Assembly: GCA_946413245.1 (NCBI GenBank)
Contig: CAMKJS010000023.1
Location: 1 to 44,200, forward strand
Reading direction: 5' to 3'
Length of the DNA: 44,200 bases
DNA from: an uncultured Clostridia bacterium
Lineage (GTDB): Bacteria > Bacillota > Clostridia > Christensenellales > Aristaeellaceae
In this document: positions 8,505-14,329 of the stretch, piece by piece
How the letters are laid out: the number at the start of each line of letters is the position of its first letter
Position numbering within the stretch: position 1 is the first letter of the stretch
The notes under the pieces: model-generated
The model's database searches: none
Told to the model about the DNA's origin: nothing
What the model saw: only the letters and a program-made list of their open reading frames with translations
Program-made: the position numbers and the translations under genes

Positions 8505-10226
8505 ATGATTCCACGTCCTGAATATCCAAGACCGCAGTTTGTCCGGGAAGGCTGGCTGAATCTGAACGGAGAATGGGATTTCGAAATGGACCAGGGCTGC
8601 TCCGGAGAAGCCCGGGGCCTGGTGGAACAGCCTGGTCTCAGCGGAACAATCACGGTTCCTTTCTGCCCGGAAAGCAGGCTCAGCGGGATTGCCCATACGG
8701 ACTTTATCAACTGTGTCTGGTATAAGCGTGCTTTCAGCGTTCCCGCGGAGACTGAGGGAAAACGCGTGCTGCTGCATGTCGGCGCGGCGGACTACCGCAG
8801 CAAGGTCTGGGTCAACGGCCGGTATATCGGCCTGCACGAAGGCGGATATACCCCGTTTGAATTCGACATCACGGACGCGCTGAAGGCCGGCGACAACCTG
8901 CTGACGATTTCCTGCGAGGATCATGTGCGGGACGATATGCAGCCCAACGGAAAACAGAGCCGGCTCTATCACAGCCATGGCTGCGACTATACACGGACCA
9001 CGGGGATCTGGCAGACGGTATGGCTGGAATGGGTGAACCCGGCGCACGTCGTCCGGAGCTTCATTACCCCGGACGCGATCAACGGCACCGTTCATTTCCG
9101 CGTTCAGACCGTGAATGCGTTTGGCAGCATCCTGCGGATCGAAACGTTCTTCGGCGGGAAGGGAATGGGAAGCGCGGAGCTTCGCTGCGATTCTCTTTCG
9201 ACAGAAACGACTGTCAGCCTGTTGGAATCCCATCCGTGGGGCGTGAGGGATCCCCAGCTGTACGATTATCAAATGACGCTGACCGCCCCGGACGGAAAGA
9301 CGGACGTGGTGACCGGGTATTTCGGCCTGCGCAGCGTCGGATTTGACGGGATGAAATTCCTGCTGAACGGAAAGCCGGTGTTCCAGCGCCTGATCCTCGA
9401 CCAAGGCTTCTATCCGGACGGGATTTACACAGCCCCCACGGACGAGGACCTGAAGAAGGATATCCTGCTTTCTCAGCAGATGGGCTTCAACGGGGCGCGG
9501 CTGCACCAGAAGGTATTCGAACCGCGGTACCTGTACTGGGCGGATCATCTCGGCTATCTGTGCTGGGGAGAAATGGCCAGCTGGGGCCTGAACCACTGCG
9601 AGATCGGCGCGCTGGCGGCCTTCACGAAGGAATGGCTGGAGGAGCTGGAGCGGGATTACAGCGCGCCGTGCATCATCGGCTGGTGCCCGTTCAACGAAAC
9701 CTGGGATATTGACGGCCGGAAGCAGAACGACGACGTGCTGCGGATGGTCTACCGCATCACGAAGGCCTTCGACAAAACCCGGCCCTGCATCGACACCAGC
9801 GGCAATTTCCACGTGGAGACGGACATCTTCGACGTGCACGACTATGAGCAACACGTGGACGAATGGGAAAAGCGGTACAGCCGCGGAACGGATCCGATCT
9901 ATGACCGTTTCACGGAACGGCAGCATTATCAGCCCGGGCAGCCGGTGTTCCTCAGCGAATACGGCGGAATCGGATGGACGCAGGATCCCGGCGGCTGGGG
10001 ATACGGCGAAAGCCCCAAAACAGAAGAGGAATTCATCGAAAGATACCGGGGGCTGACGAACACCCTGCTGGACAATCCGGATCATATGGGGCTCTGCTAT
10101 ACGCAGCTGACGGACGTGGAGCAGGAGAGGAACGGCCTGTATACCTACGACCGGCAACCCAAGTTCCCACCGGAAATCATGTATCCGATTATGGCGAGAA
10201 AAGCGGCTGTTGAAGAAGAATCATAA
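8505..10226 (+). CDS. Glycoside hydrolase family 2 enzyme (beta-galactosidase/glucuronidase-like), cytoplasmic
   Basis: This 573-residue protein has the GH2 order: a jelly-roll sugar-binding domain (FVREGWLNLNGEWDF ... WVNGRYIGLHEGGYTPFEFDIT), an Ig-like domain, then a TIM barrel. The acid/base Glu is E398 in WCPFNETWD and the nucleophile Glu is E485 in FLSEYGG; both are intact. At 573 residues it is shorter than LacZ (~1000) and fits the compact GH2 sugar hydrolases of gut Bacillota. There is no signal peptide, so it acts on imported oligosaccharides. GGAGG lies 9 bases before the ATG. No transporter or regulator gene is adjacent, so the substrate (galactoside, glucuronide or other) is open. 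Confidence 0.9.
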   Translation: MIPRPEYPRPQFVREGWLNLNGEWDFEMDQGCSGEARGLVEQPGLSGTITVPFCPESRLSGIAHTDFINCVWYKRAFSVPAETEGKRVLLHVGAADYRSKVWVNGRYIGLHEGGYTPFEFDITDALKAGDNLLTISCEDHVRDDMQPNGKQSRLYHSHGCDYTRTTGIWQTVWLEWVNPAHVVRSFITPDAINGTVHFRVQTVNAFGSILRIETFFGGKGMGSAELRCDSLSTETTVSLLESHPWGVRDPQLYDYQMTLTAPDGKTDVVTGYFGLRSVGFDGMKFLLNGKPVFQRLILDQGFYPDGIYTAPTDEDLKKDILLSQQMGFNGARLHQKVFEPRYLYWADHLGYLCWGEMASWGLNHCEIGALAAFTKEWLEELERDYSAPCIIGWCPFNETWDIDGRKQNDDVLRMVYRITKAFDKTRPCIDTSGNFHVETDIFDVHDYEQHVDEWEKRYSRGTDPIYDRFTERQHYQPGQPVFLSEYGGIGWTQDPGGWGYGESPKTEEEFIERYRGLTNTLLDNPDHMGLCYTQLTDVEQERNGLYTYDRQPKFPPEIMYPIMARKAAVEEES

Positions 10227-10402
10227 ATCGTTTGCTTGCGGATTACCCGCGGGGCCGCGGTATTTCATGCAGAGCTTGTTCTCAGCCGTCCTTATGCCTG
10301 AAAAAGTATGAAAAGATTACAGTATGCCGGACAGGGACCGTCAAGCGCAGCTGTTCCAGCCCAAAATCAGGCGCGGATGAACAGAAAAAGCAATTTTCCG
10401 TA

Positions 10403-10431
10403 TTGACAAACGTCCGCTGGTTTTGTATAAT
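10403..10431 (+). promoter_or_regulatory. Consensus promoter for tRNA-Trp
   Basis: TTGACA at 10403-10408 and TATAAT at 10426-10431 are both perfect consensus boxes with a 17-base spacer. The tRNA begins 20 bases downstream. Confidence 0.9.
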
Positions 10432-10450
10432 TCCACTGTTGCATCTGCGA

Positions 10451-10521
10451 AGGGGCATGGTGTAATGGTAACACGTGGGTCTCCAAAACCTTTGTTGAGG
10501 GTTCGAATCCTTCTGCCCCTG
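10451..10521 (+). tRNA. tRNA-Trp (anticodon CCA)
   Basis: The 71-base cloverleaf has an acceptor stem AGGGGCA pairing with TGCCCCT at 10514-10520, and a discriminator G at 10521. The D-arm is around TGTAATGGTAACA. The anticodon loop CTCCAAA carries CCA. The T-arm has a GAGGG/CCTTC stem around TTCGAAT. No CCA end is encoded. Pairs 27-43 (T-T) and 28-42 (G-T) of the anticodon stem are imperfect. The 3' part from 10480 is also the left half of the attachment site of the 13-kb element, and integration leaves the tRNA gene complete. Confidence 0.93.
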
Positions 10522-10569
10522 CGTAAACGCAAAACCCTGTAGATTCAAGGTCTACAGGGTTCTTCTTTT
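10480..10569 (+). repeat. attL: left copy of the attachment repeat, with tRNA terminator
   Basis: The first 60 bases are identical to 23627-23686. The next 15 differ at five positions and the last 15 (10555-10569) are identical again, giving 85 of 90 identical. Inside is a hairpin (ACCCTGTAGA ... TCTACAGGGT) followed by TCTTCTTTT, which acts as terminator for the tRNA-Trp transcript in the integrated state. Confidence 0.92.
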
Positions 10570-10597
10570 GCTTCCGAATCATGCCCGTTTTCGGGGC

Positions 10598-10640
10598 TTG
10601 GGGTTTACTTTGGGGTTTACTCTTGGGGTTGGGGCTTACT
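10598..10640 (+). repeat. Left tandem 12-bp repeats, candidate integrase arm sites
   Basis: TTGGGGTTTACT occurs at 10598-10609 and 10610-10621. A TTGGGG half lies at 10623, and TTGGGGCTTACT at 10629-10640 overlaps the last codons of the integrase gene. The same unit is repeated in the same orientation inside the right end (23476-23499). Paired 12-bp repeats beside both att sites are what arm-binding sites of lambda-type integrases look like. Confidence 0.5.
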
Positions 10641-11871
10641 TTGCTTCCTTCCTAGCCTTTGCGATGGCTGCGCTCATGACATCAGCTGTATGCTGCTGAG
10701 CTTTCTCAAACAGGTGGGTATATGTGTCCAAGGTGGTACTTGTCCGGGAATGTCCAAGCCTCCCGGATACTTCTTTGACATCACAACCGGCAGCGATCAG
10801 CAAGGATGCTCCTGTGTGGCGGAGACTGTACAGAGGAACGTCCTTCAGATTGTACTTTTGCTGTATCTCGCGCCATTTGTGAGTAGGCGTGGAGATGTAC
10901 AACCGGCGGCCAGTGTCACTGGTAAATATCGCGTCAGGTTCTTCCCAGAGTCCGCCACACTTCAGCCGCTGTTCAGCCTGAACAGATTTCCACTTGAGAA
11001 GTGGCTGCACGGCTTCCGGAGGGAGAACAATCGTCCTCATGGATGATTTTGTCTTTGGTCTGTCGGTCCGGACTGTTCCCACGCCTTTGACATGATTGGA
11101 ACCGGCGCGGATCGTCAACACGTTCTCTTCCAGATCTGACCAATTCAATGCGATCAGTTCACCAGGGCGACAGGAAGAAAACAGATCCAGCGTAAAGAAC
11201 GCTTGCCAAATCGGTTCCGGCAGCTGCTCAAGAGCTTCCATCAGCATAGCAACGTCTTCACCTTCCAGGAATTCTGATTCCGGCGTATCCTGGCGCGGTG
11301 GATCCACAGCGATGAGAGGATTGACTGTAATGTATCCGGATCTCACAGCAAAATTCAGGACGGCGGACAGAAATTGATGGTAATGCTTGCGGCTCGTGCC
11401 GGAGAGCTTCCCGGTTTTCGAACGTGTCTTTGGAGGCTGCTTGTTCTTGTCCTTGCTAACCTTGTGGTTTGGCCTTGCGTCATCCTGTTCCAGGTACTTG
11501 TAAAAGTCGCGGATCTGCCGGGGAGTGAGATCCTGAACATAGATCTTTCCGAGCTTGTCCTTGATCCGTCTTTCTAGCAGCGCGTAATATCCGGCTTTTG
11601 TACTCGCTGCCATTGGTTTTGATTCGATAAATTCCACTGCTACGTCATACAGACGGATTTTCTTTGCTTCGGTGATAACGTGTCTCCGATAATCCGTTTC
11701 CAGGGCATCCGCTTGGCGCTGTGCCTGCTTCCGCTGACTTGCTTCGGTGCTGTTCGGATTGACTTTGATTGTCCGTCTTACCCGGTTTTGAGTGCCGTCA
11801 GGATTATAGCCATCACAGACAGTAGCTCTCCATGTGCCTGTTGCGAGGTTTCTTAATTCCACTGTTGCCAT
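10636..11871 (-). CDS. int: Tyrosine recombinase (site-specific integrase)
   Basis: The 411-residue protein starts at an ATG with GGAGG 8 bases upstream. Residues ~1-75 resemble an arm-binding domain (GTWRATVCDGYNPDGTQ...). Residues ~75-180 form the SAM-like core-binding domain, and ~200-411 the catalytic domain. Catalytic residues are Arg235 (SSCRPGELIALNW), Lys275, Arg351 in YSLRHTG, His374 in LGHSRTSTT and nucleophile Tyr384 in DTYTH. The usual HxxR histidine is Tyr348 here, a replacement tolerated in some family members. The gene is 66 bases from the left attachment repeat with its 3' end facing it, the usual arrangement for tRNA-targeting phage and satellite integrases. It would carry out integration and, with an Xis partner, excision at tRNA-Trp. 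Confidence 0.95.
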   Translation of the reverse strand: MATVELRNLATGTWRATVCDGYNPDGTQNRVRRTIKVNPNSTEASQRKQAQRQADALETDYRRHVITEAKKIRLYDVAVEFIESKPMAASTKAGYYALLERRIKDKLGKIYVQDLTPRQIRDFYKYLEQDDARPNHKVSKDKNKQPPKTRSKTGKLSGTSRKHYHQFLSAVLNFAVRSGYITVNPLIAVDPPRQDTPESEFLEGEDVAMLMEALEQLPEPIWQAFFTLDLFSSCRPGELIALNWSDLEENVLTIRAGSNHVKGVGTVRTDRPKTKSSMRTIVLPPEAVQPLLKWKSVQAEQRLKCGGLWEEPDAIFTSDTGRRLYISTPTHKWREIQQKYNLKDVPLYSLRHTGASLLIAAGCDVKEVSGRLGHSRTSTTLDTYTHLFEKAQQHTADVMSAAIAKARKEAK

Positions 11872-11910
11872 TGTTCACGCCTCCTATCATTGTGGAAGTC
11901 TGTACACGCT

Positions 11911-12495
11911 TCAGATCTGCCGTTGTACCTGGATGATTCTTCCCGGAATAGTTGCTTCTTGAATATCGCATTTCATCAGAACACTGCTGGGAAAGAAAAT
12001 TTCCATCACTTCATCGTCCGTCAGATTGAGCGCAACTCTGATTTTCACAATTTCCCATTGCCGGAATTCGCGCTTTCCTGTCATTGCGTTCCAGAATTCA
12101 TGATAAACAAGACCAGCCTTTTCACAAAAATTTTCTAATGACATTTTTCGGGAAGTGATTGCTGTTGCAAGCTTCGGAAAAACAATTTCTTCAGGCGTAT
12201 CCATTGAGTCAAATTCTGCTCTTGTAATTCCCAGCAACTGCGCGTCCGAGGGTTCATTGTCCCAGAATGTGGTCGTCGGATCATTCATCAGATGCTCGTT
12301 AATGTCCATGTCAAACGTCCCAGCTTCATCGCCTCCGAGAAGATACCCACCTGGGCCGGCAACACAAATCACAGCCGGGGCGGCATAATGCCAGATAACT
12401 CCGTCATCAATATTGACATCGCCTCTCCAAACAACAGATCCCCTGGGCATTGCTTCAATTTCCTTCAGAGTGAGCTTTTTCGCATTGGTATTCAT
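11911..12495 (-). CDS. XRE-like HTH protein of unknown role (satellite regulatory arm)
   Basis: The frame is open to 12729, but the real start is most likely the ATG at 12495, preceded by GGAAGGAA. The upstream part of the frame is low-complexity and crosses a terminator. The 194-residue product has an N-terminal domain rich in Gly and aromatic residues (VVWRGDVNIDDGVIWHYAAP...). Its C-terminus at ~125-185 has the spacing of a Cro/CI-type helix-turn-helix (MSLENFCEKAGLVYHEFWNA ... WEIVKIRVALNLTDDEV). It lies between the repressor gene and the integrase gene, all on the minus strand, with a 39-base gap to int. Its place suggests a regulator or an antirepressor-like partner, but the N-terminal domain is not recognised. 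Confidence 0.65.
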   Translation of the reverse strand: MNTNAKKLTLKEIEAMPRGSVVWRGDVNIDDGVIWHYAAPAVICVAGPGGYLLGGDEAGTFDMDINEHLMNDPTTTFWDNEPSDAQLLGITRAEFDSMDTPEEIVFPKLATAITSRKMSLENFCEKAGLVYHEFWNAMTGKREFRQWEIVKIRVALNLTDDEVMEIFFPSSVLMKCDIQEATIPGRIIQVQRQI

Positions 12496-12528
12496 GTGGT
12501 GTTCCTTCCTTTCTAAATCGTTTGTGTC

Positions 12529-12558
12529 TTGATCGGAAACACCATTCCGGGGTATAAT
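12529..12558 (+). promoter_or_regulatory. Plus-strand promoter inside the repressor operon
   Basis: TTGATC at 12529-12534 and a perfect TATAAT at 12553-12558 are spaced by 18 bases. No plus-strand gene follows before the terminator at 12600-12641, which suggests a short RNA product. Confidence 0.5.
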
Positions 12559-12564
12559 CTCTTT

Positions 12565-12641
12565 GGTGCTTCCTTCTGTAGTGAGTTGGTGGTGCCGCTG
12601 CTGCCGATCCGGATCCCCTCCGGCGGCAGCTCTTTTTTTTT
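12565..12641 (+). ncRNA. Candidate ~77-nt antisense RNA
   Basis: A plus-strand promoter (12529-12558) and a strong plus-strand terminator (12600-12641) stand 42 bases apart with no reading frame between them. The predicted transcript is complementary to the intercistronic mRNA between the repressor gene and the XRE-like gene, both on the minus strand. Its start at ~12565 is inferred from the -10 box. I know of no family it belongs to. Confidence 0.4.
12600..12641 (+). terminator. Strong plus-strand terminator with nine T residues
   Basis: Outer stem GCTGCCG (12600-12606) pairs with 12624-12630, and inner stem CCGGA (12609-12613) pairs with TCCGG (12619-12623). Nine T residues follow at 12633-12641. 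No plus-strand gene is present upstream. On the minus strand the same hairpin has no T tract and should not stop the repressor operon. Confidence 0.75.
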
Positions 12642-12658
12642 GCGTTCGGTGCGTGTGA

Positions 12659-13510
12659 TCATTCATTTCCATACATATCTTCAAACTCTTTTTGAATAAT
12701 ACCCTGATTCCATTCCATAAAAGTGGCATTACTAATCTTAGCAGTCAAAGCATCAATCTTCTTCAACATTTTTTCGATCCGTTTTTCTTCTTCTGCCGGT
12801 CGATCCTCATAAAGCATAGTATGCAGATCATTATAATCGTCTTCTAATCTTTCCAGCATCTCGTTCCGTGTCTGTTTTTCAGCGTAAACCCTGTATTGTT
12901 TACTGACAGCAAGTCTCCAATCGGTCAACCCTTCTTTTTTCCTCCTTTCCTCCTTTCCTTTTTCATGTGTTTCTCTGACATTCCTGATAATGCTTGTCAG
13001 TTCCTGACTTGCAATAAAATCAGCAATATCAGCACCAACACCAACGGAAAAATCGATTGGTTTTTCTGCATAGGAAGAGAGTAAGTTGCGCGGGATTTCG
13101 TCAAGATTTCGCCAGGCTATCTCATCTTCATCAGTGGAAAGAACCAGGGCGTGGAAGAATCGATCTGAATTCTTATGATCGATTATTTCCGATAAAATGC
13201 CATCAATGCCAGTACCTTTTAGGCTGATAAGCTTTTTTATTGCTTCGACAGACAATCCAGTTATCTCTTTGAAATATTTTATGTCGTGCGTGGGTTCCTG
13301 TATCCGGCCCGTAAGATAGTCAAGATCACACTGGAAGAGATCACACATAGATAAAAGATTATCAAGTCGGGGTAATACTGGCTTTTTCTCATTCTCCCAA
13401 CCTTTCACGAGTGAACGGTCAACGGACAGCGCATCTGCAAGATCCTGCTGAGATTTATAACCATGTTCTTTTCGGATTTGCTTTATCCTAATGGGTAATA
13501 TTATGTCCAT
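12659..13510 (-). CDS. CI-like XRE-family repressor
   Basis: The 283-residue protein has an N-terminal helix-turn-helix at ~8-65 (IKQIRKEHGYKSQQDLADAL, VDRSLVKGWENE, then LCQCDLDYLTGR-like end). The rest is a long charged, coiled-coil-rich region (ERRKKEGLTDW..., EEEKRIEKMLKKIDALTAKI). No LexA/CI-type autoprotease Ser-Lys pair is obvious. If it is the master repressor, derepression may need a helper-phage protein, as in SaPI Stl proteins. That is inference. AAGGAGGTGA precedes the ATG. A promoter with a perfect palindrome lies upstream, suggesting autoregulation. The gene is divergent from the small HTH and replication genes, the classic lysogeny switch layout. Confidence 0.82.
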   Translation of the reverse strand: MDIILPIRIKQIRKEHGYKSQQDLADALSVDRSLVKGWENEKKPVLPRLDNLLSMCDLFQCDLDYLTGRIQEPTHDIKYFKEITGLSVEAIKKLISLKGTGIDGILSEIIDHKNSDRFFHALVLSTDEDEIAWRNLDEIPRNLLSSYAEKPIDFSVGVGADIADFIASQELTSIIRNVRETHEKGKEERRKKEGLTDWRLAVSKQYRVYAEKQTRNEMLERLEDDYNDLHTMLYEDRPAEEEKRIEKMLKKIDALTAKISNATFMEWNQGIIQKEFEDMYGNE

Positions 13511-13563
13511 TTATATCTTTCACCTCCTTCCTTAAGGGCATCAACTTGGTGTTTCCGATAACC

Positions 13564-13592
13564 ATCATATCATGATAAGCTATCATCGTCAA
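13564..13592 (-). promoter_or_regulatory. Repressor promoter with overlapping palindromic operator
   Basis: Read on the minus strand, TTGACG (13592-13587), a 17-base spacer and TATGAT (13569-13564) form a promoter for the repressor gene. The perfect 10-bp palindrome TATCATGATA (13568-13577) covers the edge of its -10 box. A second half-site TATCAT starts at 13581 and a TTGATA near 13603, so repressor could bind several sites between the divergent genes. Confidence 0.65.
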
Positions 13593-13672
13593 GAGGGACC
13601 CCTTGATAAATTGGCCGGACCGAAGCGCACGGAAAAGCCAGTAGGATAAAAGTGATTATGGAGGTAGATACC

Positions 13673-13864
13673 GTGAACAATTTGAAAATCCGTTACAAGC
13701 TCATAGAAAAGGGTATGAAACATTATGAATTGGACAGGATCCTTGGAATCAGCGAGCCAACACGCTGCAGATTGCTTCGGAATGAGCTGCCGGAAGTCAA
13801 ACAGGAAGAAATCTGTAAGCTCATCGATGAATATGCAGCGAAGGGAGGCCAGGACCATGAGTAA
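13673..13864 (+). CDS. Small Cro-like HTH protein
   Basis: The GTG at 13673 lies 8 bases after GGAGG and is preferred over the upstream in-frame GTG at 13652. The 63-residue product has a helix-turn-helix pattern (MKHYELDRILGISEPTRCRL, then EEICKLIDEYA). It is the first gene of the rightward operon, directly opposite the CI-like repressor. A Cro-like or activator function in the satellite switch is the natural guess. Its 3' end overlaps the next gene by 8 bases. Confidence 0.7.
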   Translation: MNNLKIRYKLIEKGMKHYELDRILGISEPTRCRLLRNELPEVKQEEICKLIDEYAAKGGQDHE

Positions 13865-14060
13865 GGTCACTGAGGACCGCGTCCGGCGGCAGCTTGCAAA
13901 GCATGGTCTGATCCTGAAGAAGTGCCGGGGCCGGATCCATGCCGACAACCTGGGAGAATACATGGTCGTTGATCTCCGGAACAATTCCGTGGTGGTCGGC
14001 GCTAAGTATGACTGTTCCCTTGAGGAAATCGGAGAGATGATCAGAAAAGGGAGGTTGTAA
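13857..14060 (+). CDS. Small conserved-type hypothetical protein
   Basis: The ATG at 13857 lies 8 bases after GGAGG and overlaps the end of the preceding gene, so the two are probably translationally coupled. The 67-residue protein is basic at the N-terminus (VRRQLAKHGLILKKCRGRIHADN) and ends with GEYMVVDLRNNSVVVGAKYD...EEIGEMIRKGRL. I do not recognise a family with known function. Small proteins with this layout are common between the switch genes and the primase of Clostridia phages and islands. Confidence 0.7.
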   Translation: MSKVTEDRVRRQLAKHGLILKKCRGRIHADNLGEYMVVDLRNNSVVVGAKYDCSLEEIGEMIRKGRL

Positions 14061-14062
14061 GC

Positions 14063-14329
14063 ATGAGCGAAACTTACAAGGCTCAGATCTGTGAGCAGCT
14101 CCGGCAGCGCGGATTATATGAGCGACTGCTGACCACTGAGGAAGCGTCCGCTGCAACAGGTATATCACAGTATGAATTGAGGAAGGGAGCGAAAGAGGGG
14201 AGATACCCTTATATTCCTATGGGGAGTCCCCGGAATAAGTTCCGGAAAATGAAATGGAATCTTGCAGCCCTGGAAGAGTCTATCCGGCAGCAGATGGAAC
14301 AGAATTACAGCGGAGAGGGTGAACGCTGA
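14063..14329 (+). CDS. Excisionase-like / MerR-type HTH protein
   Basis: The ATG at 14063 is preceded by GGGAGG. The 88-residue protein carries a winged-helix pattern at ~25-60 (LLTTEEASAATGISQYELRK, then GRYPYIPMG) followed by a basic stretch (RNKFRKMKW). This is the usual look of Xis/AlpA-type small DNA-binding proteins. Its stop overlaps the start of the primase-helicase gene (TGATG). In satellites such a protein bends DNA for excision or activates the rep genes; which of these applies here is inference. Confidence 0.68.
   Translation: MSETYKAQICEQLRQRGLYERLLTTEEASAATGISQYELRKGAKEGRYPYIPMGSPRNKFRKMKWNLAALEESIRQQMEQNYSGEGER

Noticed and set aside
8448-10157. 569-codon minus-strand frame opposite the GH2 gene
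   Set aside because: The plus strand has intact GH2 catalytic motifs and a ribosome site; the antisense frame has none.
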